NCBI GenBank assembly: GCA_035772735.1
Contig: JASDFA010000007.1
Coordinates: 39,958,501 to 40,022,500, forward strand
DNA length: 64,000 nucleotides
Source: Datura wrightii
Lineage: Eukaryota > Streptophyta > Magnoliopsida > Solanales > Solanaceae
Reading direction: 5' to 3'
Below the pieces are notes generated by a model. The model was not told the DNA's origin. It saw only the letters and a list, made by a program, of their open reading frames with translations, and did not search any database. Below, in pieces: positions 1 to 11,009 of the stretch. How positions within the stretch are numbered: the first letter of the stretch is position 1; each line of letters begins with the position of its first letter. A program made the position numbers and the translations under genes.

Positions 1-868
1 ACCCATTTCACAATCTGGTATGGTCTAACATAACAAGGACTGAGTTTCCCTTTCTTTCCGAACCTCATCACTCCCATCATGGGAGACACCTTCAGAAACA
101 CCCAATCATCAACTTCAAACTCAAGTTCCCTCCTTCTCACATCCGCATAGGACTTTTGACGACTTTGGGCTATTTTCAACATTTCGCTGATAAGCTAAAC
201 TTTCTCCATAGCCTCATGGACTGAATCCGAACTTATCAATGTAGCCTCATCGACTTCAACCTAACCAATGGGAGATATACATCTTCGCCCATAGAGAGCC
301 TCAAACGGAGCCACGCTCTCAACATGTCCTCAAGAGTTTGAATAGTCCGCTCTGCATGACCATCAATTTGCATATGAAATGTTGTACTGAGCTTAACTTG
401 AGTACCAAGTCCCTTTTGAAACGATCTCCAAAACTGAAAGGTAAATTGAGTACCTCTATCTGAAATGATGGACAAGGGCACTCCATGCAACCGAACTAGC
501 TCTGGGATGTATATTTTGGCATAATCCTCTGCAGAATCAGTGGTTTTCACCGATAGAAAATAAGTGGCTTTGGTCAACCTGTCCACGACCACCCAAATAG
601 AGTCATACTGTCGACAAGTGCGAGGCAACCCTGTGATGAAGTCCATATTAATCTTCTCCCATTTCCAAGTAGGGATACTGATGTCTTGAAGCATACCTCC
701 CGGTCTTTGGTGCTCAACCTTCACTTGTTGACAAATTGGACACTTAGCTACAAATTCTGCGATGTCCTTCTTCATGCCATTCCACCAATAGACTTCTCGT
801 AGGTTAAGGTACATCTTGTTGACACCTGGATGTATCGAATATCTAGAACTGTGAGCCTCATGCAACAT
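1..868 (-). pseudogene. Element A integrase, core and C-terminal part
   Basis: The product would insert retroelement cDNA into the genome. At 236-868 one open stretch of 210 residues holds the zinc-binding end with an intact CPICQQ, then the core with the first Asp in MDFITG, the second Asp in IISDRGTQFT and the Glu in HAERTIQTLE, so all three catalytic residues survive. The continuation through 235-1 is broken by stops but keeps the DDWVFLKVSP-like and RFGKKGKLSP stretch that follows the core in gypsy integrases. The chromodomain expected next is beyond the left edge. Confidence 0.88.
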
Positions 869-1089
869 CTAATTTCTCAAATATCAATGTCCGAGACACA
901 CAAGCGACCCTAATATTGAAGCACACCATCTCCCCCTTTGGAGAAGACCTCTACCTTCTAATTTTGAACAGCTTCCTTTAACTTTACCAAAATAGGGTCC
1001 TTGTCTTGTCTAGCTTTCACCTCAGTCACCAAGGATGATTCTGACCTGTTTTGAACTATAACACCACCATTGGTAAAGTCAACCAAACG

Positions 1090-1830
1090 AACTCCCAACC
1101 GTTCAAGTTGATGCACATCCTACACCTGCTTCTTTTTTTCCCTTATCTACATGGGACACACTCTCTATAGAGAGACTACTAAGTGCATTGCCACCACATT
1201 GTCCTTACCCGGATGGTAAAGAACACTCATATCATAATCCTTGAGTAGCTCCAACCACCTCCTTTGGCGTAGATTTAGATCCCTCTATGTAAACACATAT
1301 TGTAGGCTCTTGTGGTCTGTAAAGACATCTATATGGACCCCGTACAAATAGCGTCTCCATATCTTCAAGGCAAATACCACCGTCGCCAATTTAAGATCAT
1401 GGGTTGGGTAATTTTTCTCATGAACTTTCTATTGTCTGGAAGAGTATGCTATTACTTTACCATGCTGCATCAATACAATACCAAGGCCAATTCTAGAAGC
1501 ATCGCGATACACCATAGAAAAATATGTACCCTCCGGTAAGGTTAACACCGGTGCTGAGGTAAGTCGAGTCTTTAACTCCTGAAAGCTCCTCTCACAAGCC
1601 TCCGAACATTGGAACTTCACTTTCTTTTGGGTCAATTTGGTCAATAGCGCTGCAATAGATGAAAATCCCTCCACAAATCTCTGATAGTAACCAGCTAAGC
1701 CCAAGAAGCTCCTGATATCTAAAGAATTCACTGGTCTAGGCCAATTCTTCACCGCTTCTATTTTCTGAGAGTCCACCTTTATGCCCTCACTTGATACCAC
1801 ATGGCCTAAAAATTCCACTGAGTTTAACCA
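1090..1830 (-). pseudogene. Element A RNase H and connection region
   Basis: RNase H removes the RNA strand during reverse transcription. The open piece at 1429-1818 begins in the RT connection (EFLGHVVSSEGI, then FLGLAGYYQRFVEGFS) and continues into RNase H with the first catalytic Asp in VYRDASRIGLG and the IAYSSRQ segment. Downstream (about 1090-1430) stops interrupt the part with TDHKSLQYVF and the ALSSLS-like end, recognisable by comparison with element B. It lies between RT and integrase as expected for gypsy pol. Confidence 0.85.
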
Positions 1831-2440
1831 AAACTCACACTTGCTAAATTTGGCATATAATTGGTGGTCCTTGAGAGTCTATAGTATAACCCTCAAATAA
1901 GCGGCATGCTCCTCCTCGCTCCGAGAGTATATCAAGATGTCATCGATAAACACGATCACGAACATATCCAAGTATGGATTGAACACCTTGTTCATCAAGT
2001 CCGTAAAAGCTGCAGGAGCATTTTTTAGTCCAAAAGACATAACTACAAACTCATAATGACCATACCGCATCCTGAAGGCTGTCTTCGGGATGCCACCCTC
2101 CCGAACGCTAAGTTGATTGTATCCATATCTAAGATCTATCTTCAAAAAGCATTTGGCACCCTGAAGCTGGTCAAAAAAATCATCAATCCTAGGAAGACGA
2201 TACATGTTCTTGATGGTAACCTTGTTTAATTGCTGATAATCAATGCACATATGAAGAGAACCATCCTTCTTTCAAACAAAGAGAACTGGTGCACCCCATA
2301 GGGATTTGCTCGGTCTAATGAATCCCTTATGTAAAAGGTCTTTCAACTACTCCTTCAACTCCTTTAACTCGACCGGAGCTATTCTGTAAGGAGTAATGGA
2401 TATAGGATGCATATTAGGAAGAAGGTCAATACCAAAATCA
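1830..2440 (-). pseudogene. Element A reverse transcriptase
   Basis: RT copies element RNA into cDNA. At 1879-2250 the open stretch contains CIDYQQLNKVT, the KIDLRYGYNQL block, the SFGLKNAPAAF block and an intact catalytic FIDDILIYS. The N-terminal part (2250-2440) is split by stops but shows PISITPYRIAPVELKEL at the start. Compared with B and D, where the catalytic box reads FINDIL, this copy keeps both Asp residues. It is nonetheless inactive because of surrounding stops. Confidence 0.9.
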
Positions 2441-3010
2441 ATCTCCCGCTTGGGAGGGGTTCCTGGTAGATCATCTGGGAAGACTTCTGGATACTCACAT
2501 ACTACTGGGACTGACTGGATAGTCAGGTCCTTAGATGTGGCATCCTTAACCCTAACTAAATGGTGCACGCAACCATTGGAGATCATCTTTCTGGCCTTAA
2601 GATAGGAAATGAAATGACCTACAAGCACAGCTGAACTACCCTTCCATTCTATGACTGGCTCACCCAGAAATCTGAACTCTACTGCTCTGGTCCTACAATT
2701 AACTGAGGCATAGCATGCAAATAGCTAATCCATGCCAAGGATAACATTAAAATTGGTCATGGCTAACTCTACTAAATCTACTGAGGTGACTTTTTGAAGG
2801 ACTGTGACTGGGAAACTTCTATACACCCATCTATCTACTACTGAATCACCTACTGTAGTAGAGACTGAAAAGGGTTCTGACCAAATTTTGGGATTGACTC
2901 AAAAACTATTATCCATATAGGGCGTCACAAAACACAAGGTAGCCCCTGGATCTAATAAAGCACATACATCAAGGTGGAAAACTAGTAACATACCAGTGAA
3001 TACATCCGGG
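2440..3010 (-). pseudogene. Element A aspartic protease and protease-RT linker
   Basis: Retroelement protease that would cut the gag-pol polyprotein. Near 2905-2970 the minus strand encodes a CALLDPGATLCFVTP stretch; DPGAT is the plant gypsy form of the D-T/S-G active site. The linker at 2347-2628 contains KDLTIQSVPVVCEYPEVFPDDLPG, the usual entry into gypsy RT. Stops at several places break the frame. Confidence 0.82.
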
Positions 3011-4232
3011 GAGACCTCCTGCTCCTGGCGGGATGCTAGGGCATAGAATCTGTTCTAGCGCTGTCTGCCACCCGCACTAGTGGATGTGCCTTACTGGGAT
3101 GGGCGTGCTGGTGGAGCTGCTGAACTGAAAGCTAGGCCTCGACCCTTATCATATCCCTGTCTAGATGCTGGGCAATCTCTAAGCATATTTACAGGCTTCT
3201 CGCACCTGAAGCAAGCACCTGTACCCGCCAAACACTGACCGTATGCCTCCAACCACACCTATCGCAAACTAGGATATTGGAATCTACGGGCTTGCTGCTC
3301 TGACACTTAGAGCCTGATGCTCATCCCTCTGGTCACGCCTACGTCGGGATGTCACACTTATAACTAAAGACGCTGGGGCTAAAGATCTCTGGTGGGACTG
3401 CTGTTGATGCCCACCACCTGGTCTCGACTGAGAGAACTTATAGCTGTTTGTCCTAGCACTCTTGGCCTCTCTCTCCCTCAGATGCGACGCCTCCATTTGT
3501 TGGGCGTACAAGACTATCCAAGGAAAATCCATATCCTAATGGGACATGGCTATTCTACAATCCTTGTCTAGATAGTCTGCCACCCCATGAACAAACTTGC
3601 TCACTCGCGCGCTCTGATCAACCACTAACTCTGGGGAGTAGTTCGACAGATGAGTGAACTCTAGGGAATATTCCTACACTATCATCTTTCCTTGCTTTAG
3701 ATTCACAAACTCGGCCGTCTTCAGCTCTCTCATCTCAAGAGGTAAAAACTGATCTAGGAAAGCGACATGATACTCATCCCAACTGATAGAGCCTGCTCCG
3801 ACTGCCTACTATCCTTCCACTACTTGAACTAGATATGCGCAAGCCCTTTCAGCTAATAAGAGTCTAAGTTGGTGCACTCCTCTCCATTCACCCCCATGAC
3901 TTGGGTGATCTATAGAATCTCATCGATAAACTCATGTGGATCCTCATCAACCTTTGACTCAAAGAACTTTGGAGGGTTCATCTTCAAGAAATCTCTGAGT
4001 CATGCTGCCACCGCATTCCCGTTCTACAGAACATGTGCTACTGCCTACTGGCTGACCTGAGCGGTCAAGGCCTGTTCTAGCATCTGAATGTCTGCTCTGA
4101 ATTCAGCGTAGGCAACCGACTCTGGTGCATGGTGCTCATGAGCTGGTAGGGTTTGTTGGTGCCCATCCCTGTTGCCATTCTTATTGACATTCCCATTCCC
4201 ATTCCTCCTGTCTTTAACTCTGTGGGAAGCAT
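3010..4232 (-). pseudogene. Element A gag polyprotein
   Basis: Structural gag protein, decayed. The start codon is at 4232-4230, a few bases after a splice-acceptor-like TTTGTAG, and is followed by a basic Asn/Gly-rich N-terminus, which is in frame only if one indel is allowed. Downstream, reading toward 3010, are the retrotransposon gag domain (broken), a Lys/Arg-rich stretch near 3284-3532 and CCHC knuckle remnants near 3165-3270, of which the second (CFRCEKP) is clearer. Same arrangement as gag in elements B and F. Confidence 0.8.
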
Positions 4233-4424
4233 GATTCTACAAATGCATATAGCACAAGTAAGAAGGATAGAGAGACATTTCATCGCATCACATAGATCAC
4301 AAAAGAAGGGAACATTTCCTAAATATTTCATAGACTCTTCGTCATAAGTGTGGCACGCTTCACACCCATGAAAAGACTCTACTTGACGCGTCTTTCAGAC
4401 ACCCTAGGACACTTCAACATTTAT

Positions 4425-4437
4425 TTCTCTGCTACCA
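4425..4437 (-). promoter_or_regulatory. Element A primer binding site (tRNA-iMet-like)
   Basis: Five bases inside the LTR edge the minus strand reads TGGTAGCAGAGAA, against TGGTATCAGAGCC expected for pairing with the 3' end of initiator tRNA-Met. Three differences are consistent with age. This fixes the LTR end at 4442 and the element orientation. Confidence 0.8.
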
Positions 4438-4441
4438 AGTT

Positions 4442-6679
4442 TGTCATGACCCAAAGATAGGCCTGGATTGAGACACAGAACAAGGAGCCCCCAGAGACTC
4501 CATGTCGACCCATTGCATGAAAACACATCTAACTCAATCAAATAAAGCAAAAGACTTGACATAATAAACATTACGGATGTCTAATAATAACATAGCATCG
4601 AAACCGGAATTCACTTCATACATGACAAGCTGATTACTACATACAATTTGAAATCCTATAACACATCTAATGGGTTGATGGGACAATACCCCAACTAAGC
4701 CAACAAGTCTGAAAACTGAAAATGCAAAGATAACTTATATGAATGGTCCTCAAGAGATGAGGAATCACCATTGAAGATGAATGCTAACTCCGAAAACTGG
4801 CTAATGACGGAGCAGAGTCTGAATATCGGAGCCTATATCATAAAATGGTACAGCGTAGAGTATGGGTTTAGTACGTGGAATGTACCGAGTATGCAAGGTA
4901 AGTAAAACCGCTTAATTAAGTAAAATCATTTAAAACATGCATAATATAAAACATAATCAAGATAAGAATCTGAGAGTGGGGCTTGAATGCAATTTCTTGA
5001 AATCATTATCTCAACATAACTAAATATCATAGCTGAATCTAATGACCTAAAGATAAAATCTAATAATCATAAGTAAAACTGCACATTAGGTCAAACCTAA
5101 TTTAGAACATATGTATATATATAATGAATGATAAACATGCATAACTAAAATCATGAGGAACAATGGGAGACTCGTCATATAACTGACATTACCATGATAG
5201 AGCTTACGTGGTCCCGACTATCATACACAAGTGGGCAGAGCTGTCTAAAGCGTTTTCAGGGCTAAAGATGCTACCATGATATCGATATCAAGCTAAGGCC
5301 CTTTGGGGCAAGAGAAAGCTCACAAAGGAGGTCCCAAATAATCTAATCATACCTGCGTTGGCGCGTAGTTTTGAGGCATAGGGTTGACTAACCCTTAGCC
5401 TACTCTGTGCTAGACACTACTCCCAAGAACATGCATATGCTCTCCATCGTTTTTCAATGAAGTTGACCATCTTCTAGTGACCAAGCTAAATAATCATGTT
5501 CATATAAAATCCAATATCATACATGAGGAGCCTTGGCTCAAACCATACCACTAGCTGAACATAATTTGGAGTCTTAACTCCAAAACCATGTGGTAAGCTA
5601 ATTAACTTAGAATTATAAATCATACTTGAAGATATGGGCTTTCCCAATACTTAAACATGCTTGAAAATACTTGATTCACTTGAAAACATGATCATAGACA
5701 TGGGTAACTTGAAATCATGCTTTCATCATACATATCTCATCATACTTGAACATACATCATAAATCTCAACTTTCATGAACTTTTCATGGATGGGCATTAT
5801 AATTTATAAAACTTAAAAATATGATTTATAATTGAAAACATTGTAAAGCTTAACCATGATAGAACATACTTAGATCATACCCACATTAAAAACTTAGGAA
5901 ATTCATGCATTGGGTTAAAACCCCATAGGATCAATATATAGATTTTCATGAATTAGAGAGGGATTGTATATGGGTGTGAACAAATTCACCCATTCATAAC
6001 CCTACATACCTGAGGAGAACTAATTCTACAACTCCCTTGATTGCCCAAAGAAGATTTGATGAAGATCTTGGAATAAATTGAGCTTGATCACCTCTCTAGA
6101 CTTCTACACTTGAATGAGTGAATAGGAATAGCTTAGAATGAACTTATCCCTCTTAAAACTCACTATTCATAGCATAAAATGACATAGTTTAGGCCTTAGG
6201 ATCATAGAAATTACGGAAAAGCCCTTAATAAACTCGCAGGGAAGAACATACTGCCAGTCCCAATGAGGGACAAAATGAGTCGTTAGCAAGGACCACGACT
6301 CGTGGTCTCCAATCATCGTGTGAACTGTCTAAAATTCATCTACGACTTGTCATAGGGGACCTCATGGGTTGTTACTGGTGACCACGACTTGTGGTCACCA
6401 CTCGTGGTCCTCACATCCAAAATGTCCTCTTCCTTCACCCATCCTTGGCCACGACTGACACAGTGAGTCGTGGAGCTGACCATGACTCATGGTCATGTAC
6501 GTGGTCAACCAAAACTCAGAAATTTCCAACTCAAGTCTAGCACCTCACCATGAGTCACTTCACAACTCATGGTCTACCCTACGGGTCACAGGATAACTCA
6601 TTCTATGACTTGGTGCAGAAAATCCTCTTTTATCCATTCCAACTCCTGAGTCTAATCTTAGGGTTTCAAGGGCATTACA
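4442..6679 (-). repeat. Element A 5' LTR (2238 bp)
   Basis: Bounded on the plus strand by TGTCATGACCC at 4442 and GGGCATTACA at 6679, so on the minus strand it is TGTAATGCCC...GGGTCATGACA, the standard TG...CA form. The region near the element-side start (6240-6620) is packed with ACGACTCGT-type repeats. A CAG|GTATGTAGG donor-like site sits at 6010/6009. Near 4830-4890 are the two small hairpins seen in other LTRs of the family, here partly decayed. No gene inside. Confidence 0.88.
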
Positions 6680-7724
6680 CAAGTATGCATGAATTTCATG
6701 ATTGATGGATTTATGACTCTTGTCCAACTCATTGGACCTTGTTCATGGAATATATATTTAAATGGGGATCAATGATGTTGTTATTTATTTGGCCATGAAC
6801 TTTATGAATGATGTTGCGGTTACTACACGAGCCTAATGTGCATGTTTTGGAAGCAGTGTCTAGCACCAAGTAGCCCTCCATTCAAAGGACTACGCCGGTG
6901 GCTTAGAATTACATGTCACCGTAGGTTTATGTATATACTCCATGATATCATATATTGCACGTCCCTTGCTTGGCAAGCCTGGGACGACTCTGCCCATTTG
7001 AGTGAGATAGTTAGGGCATCATGTAAGGCTCTATCATGATGGTGTCGGTTATGACTAGTCCTCCCATTGTTCCTCATAATTTATGCATGGTTATGTTTAC
7101 GCACTTTGGTTCAAGTCATGTTTAATAAGACTTTTCTCTAATGATTATGAATACGACTGATTTACAAATGTTTTGGAAACCTTGAGCCCTATGTTTACAT
7201 TATGATATTTACATTATAATACTGTTGTCCTACTCTTATGAACTCTTATGTATTTTTAACTGTCCGTTTTACTTACCTTGCGTACTCGGTACATTTCACG
7301 TACTAACCGCATACTCTATGCTATATCATTTCATGATATAGGCTCCGATATTTAAACTCAGCCTTGTTGCTAGCCAGCATTCCAGAGTAGCATATCCATT
7401 CTCAGTTGGTGAGTCCTCATCTCCCGAGGACCATTCCTTATCAGTTATCTTTACATTTTCAATTTCAAACGTAGAGAGTTAGTTGGGGTCTTGTCCCATC
7501 AACTCATCAGAAGTAGAGGCTTTTCAAATAAAGATTATATTCAACTTCAGACTTGCGTTGTATGTTCAAATTTCTTGTTATGTTCAGACTCCGTCATGTT
7601 TATTATGTTGATCTTCCACTTTTATTGATTGAGTTAGATGTATATTCATGCCATGGGTCGACTTGGAGTCTCTCGGGGCTCCTTGTCCCGTATTTCGATC
7701 CGGGCCCATGTTCGAGTCATGACA
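6680..7724 (+). repeat. 3' part of a plus-oriented Tekay-type LTR
   Basis: The stretch ends with the LTR terminus GAGTCATGACA at 7724 and matches the 3' half of the solo LTR at 52446-54806, for example the text around the TATATCATTTCATGATATA hairpin (7322-7340) and the TTGGGGTCTTGTCCCA hairpin near 7483. It lacks an LTR start and is not followed by a primer site, so it is a truncated LTR. The left boundary with the LTR of A is taken from that element's end. Confidence 0.75.
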
Positions 7725-9400
7725 AGCATATAGCCTAATTATATGGCATGAGATGTTTTAAAGTTGTGCCTCAAACTTATAAATAAAGGTGTAAGCACCA
7801 ACTTCCAGTACTTCTCCCTTTCAGGATCTACTAACCCAACACAATATCCCCTCTAGTACTACTCCTCTCTAAGTATGCATACCTAATCCATCTTCCACCC
7901 TAAATCTATTGCACTTTATCTGTTATATCTCCTCAAGTTTGGTCTCCTGTAGGCAAAGATTTCTTCCCTCGAGTCTATTATTAGGCTATGTAAAATGTCC
8001 TTTTATTCCTATCATTCGGTCCTCTCACATTCCATGTCACTAATTTGAGTTTCATGAGTCAATGGCCAGTCATTTCCTCCCCTGAAATCTATTCCCATTA
8101 CTCTTGATCTTAACATCAAAAGTGACTAGAACTTTTAATTTATTTGCCCCCTTAAATCTATTCTTCTTGCATCCATTGTCGGATTCTAATATTCTAGCTT
8201 GTTTGCAACTATCGACTTGTAATAATAGTTCCAATGTTTTCTTCTTCATGGATGTGAAAGTATATCCTTAGTATTATACTCAAGTTTATCATATTTTTGT
8301 TGTATCCAAACTGAAGTCTTCTTTTCCTTGGCTTGAATGGCTTTTTGATTTTTTGTAAAAAGTGGCAGTGTGTCTTGTGTCCCAGTTACTCTCAAAGTGA
8401 TTGAGTTTTGATTATTTGGAACATTCAATCTCTCTGCTGTAAGCCTATTCTCTTCTTCTCCTTTATACACGGGTGATTCAGTTATAAGTGTTTCTAACAT
8501 ATTTTCCCCAATTGCACCCTCTACTGTTGTCGTTGTCGTCATAGCATAGATTTCTTATTCCTTACCACTTCTTATATTTACATGTGATAGATTATGGTAT
8601 AAGGAAGATTCCAAAGAATTGACAAACACATCATAAGATATATTTAGGGCTTTGGAATCATTTAGATCATTAAAGATAAATTAGGCTGTTAAATCAAGCC
8701 CAAATACCTTATCAAAAGAAGATCTCTTATTGTGGTGTTATCCCATTTTATTTAATATATGTTCTGCCTCTTTGTAAACCCTACCATCTAGCAAAGTAGT
8801 ACCCATATGGTTATTGACGTGTGAATCCCTAAAAATAGGAGATTTTCATATTTTCTCATAGATTAGTACCCTTTTGTCTTCTGGGAGTCTTCTACCAAGT
8901 ATCTCCTTGTACTATCTTCTCTCTTTCTCTTCCCAATTATTTCCAACATAAATTCGATCCTTGGTTTAGTTTCCATCCAGATTGGGATCTGGTAAGTGAT
9001 TCTTCTTTGTGTTATCGATACCTCCCTTGGCAATCTCCTTTCATTGTTATGGATTAGAATCTTTGTCCATTTTAAGTGGTTTTTAAGTTCTGATTCTTTT
9101 TATGTAGCCATGCATCCCCTACAATATTCTCCAATTTCTTGAAAAAAATTTGCAACCTCAAATGAAGGGGAATTTTGACCTCTTTAATCCACGTTTCCTT
9201 GGCTGGAATAGAGTTCGAAAAATAGTCCTTGCCATGGGATTCCACCCTTCTAATTAAAACAATCGTGCTTGAAGGATTGCCTCAGCCATATATTTATTTT
9301 GAAACTTAAATTAAAACATATATCCATACATCTTGTAGATGTTCACTCAAAAACATGTTTTCAGCTTGATGGTGTCCATCTCGTTAGGTCTACAAGTGGG
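7725..9400 (-). pseudogene. LINE retrotransposon remnant (ORF1 and start of ORF2 endonuclease)
   Basis: Minus-strand non-LTR element. Near 9050-8930 the translation shows LPREVSIT followed by YQIPIWMETKPRIE, typical of the DUF4283-type nucleic-acid-binding ORF1 of plant LINEs. A linker follows (open piece at 8246-8542). At 8055 an ATG opens the apurinic endonuclease with VTWNVRGPNDRNKR and, about 30 codons on and in another frame, CLQETKLEE. Nothing beyond the first part of the endonuclease is present and the copy is full of stops. Its 5' side continues at 26681, beyond the inserted Athila-like element. Confidence 0.75.
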
Positions 9401-9405
9401 TTTTT

Positions 9406-11009
9406 TGATGTCGCTCAAATTACACCTCGCAATTGAGATATAAAGTAGTCGATGTCAAATATAGAACCTAATGAAGGTTGAGGTGAATCCCGCAGGAAAT
9501 ATGGAAAGAACTTAAGTTAATGTGAATAGATATTACTATTGGATTACTTATTTCCTAGGGGGAAAATAAATAAAATAATAAACAAGAGTAAAGACTACTA
9601 GATGTTTAAATCAATTTTGGTTTGTATTCAATCAACAAATTGACTAGGATTGTGTTTCCCAAGACTTCATAACCACAAGGTTTTTACACTAGTGATCTAC
9701 TCCGGTGTTTAACATGAAATATTGGTAAGTTAGGTTCACCTAAATGGTTGGTCCCCTAGCTAGATAATTATCACCACACAACTTGGTCCGTATATGGATG
9801 TATGCTTAATTAACTCTTATCCTTAATATCGGATTAGCTCTCCAAGGACAAGTTCAATCTATTAGATGAGTGTTAATAGCCTCAAATCTCCATTGTTAAT
9901 CCCTTTTCCCATTCAATACTCCCTTGATCCGGTAAGTAAGAATAAAGCAAGTTTCAATGTTTGCAACAGTTAAGAAATAATTAAAACAAACGAAAAAATA
10001 ATACATGTATTAAACCCCATTCAAGAATCACTAAGTGTGTCACCTATGTGTGTTAATTCAGCATGGTTCCCACAACCCTAGTTAGGGTTTTAGCTACTCA
10101 TGTTTGAATAATCACAATCACAAAATATTGGATAAATCATAATTGCAACATACAAAAATTCGTAGAAGAAAATCAAGTAAATTGAATATAACTCCAAACT
10201 TGATGAACAAAACTCCAATGTTGATTAATTCCCAAAATAAAGAAAAAAATTGTAAACTTTGTTTTTTGACCTAAGAACGAATGTTAACAACACTAGAATT
10301 CACGTGAAAGTTGATAAATATAACTGCGTACAAAAAATAAACCTAAAAATTGTATTTATAGTTCGAAACAAATATTCTCCTAACTAAATTTGGATTCCAG
10401 GTCGGCAGAGGTAATGGTCCAAGTAACGACTCATTGGGTCTCCCAATGAGTCATGGCCAGTGAAAATAATCCGTCCTCAGCAATAGGCCCAGTCATGGTA
10501 ACGGGTCACCTAATGACTCGTCGTGGCTGGGCACGAGTCGTGAGGCCTCTCGTGGTCTTGATTCACCAAACTTCCAGTGCACCTGACCATTCCTACCAAA
10601 GTCCTCCTGACTAGTCGTCTCAACAACGGACGACTCGTTAGACCTGTCATTTCCTTCACTGGATTTTTCTCAGAATTTCTCTTCTCAGTCTTCACGATTG
10701 GCTTAGCGACTCGTTACAAGACGTAATGAGTCGTGCCTTCAATCCATTGAGTGCACTGTTTCCTTCTTCATCTATCTTTAATTTCTTCCCACGAATCCAG
10801 GAACGAGTCGTTCCTTGAGACGACGACTCGTGACATGCCTGGCAACCTTCAGTTCAGTGCTTTTCTGCCTTACTTAGCCTATTTCCCGTTCCGGACCTGT
10901 TTTCCAGCAATATTCAACACAAATGCATCATATCTACATAAACATAGCCGAAAGGTGAATACTTTCTTGGTTTTAAGCGTCGAAAGTGTCGTAAAATCAT
11001 GGAACATCA
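9406..11009 (-). repeat. 3' LTR of the Athila-like element (1604 bp)
   Basis: Aligns along its length with 15142-15553 joined to 25514-26675, for example TGTCGCTCAAATTACACC at the left and the TCGAAAGTG...GTAAAATCA stretch at the right, ending ACATCA. Contains a dense block of ACGACTCGT-like motifs at 10425-10830. Interior side on the minus strand is GTTGAGGGTGT, the likely polypurine tract. Short open frames here are LTR noise. Confidence 0.85.

Larger units (their letters stand above)
1..6679 (-). mobile_element. Element A: Ty3/gypsy Tekay-type retrotransposon, 3' end off window
   Basis: Minus-strand LTR retrotransposon. Reading from high to low coordinates it shows 5' LTR, primer site, gag, protease, RT, RNase H and integrase, then runs off the left edge before its chromodomain and 3' LTR. 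The order RT, RNase H, integrase defines Ty3/gypsy. The tRNA-iMet-like primer site, the 2.2 kb LTR and close similarity of its integrase to element B (which keeps a chromodomain) place it with Tekay/Del chromoviruses. Many stops and frameshifts make it inactive. Its right flank is caagt; the matching duplication would be outside the window. Confidence 0.9.

Noticed and set aside
4872..4910. Possible pararetrovirus (caulimovirid) insertion among the many RT fragments
   Set aside because: All RT regions are followed by RNase H and gypsy integrase or are attached to LTR gag-pol order; no movement protein or coat-like zinc finger arrangement was seen.
8246..8542. 98-residue open frame as an independent small gene
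   Set aside because: It sits between the DUF4283-like part and the endonuclease start of the LINE, on the same strand, and is best read as the ORF1 linker.
10991..10999. Placing the Athila-like LTR end at GTAAAATCA
   Set aside because: Similarity between the two copies continues to ACATCA, and only that end gives both the TGATG/CATCA inverted ends and the TTTTT duplication.
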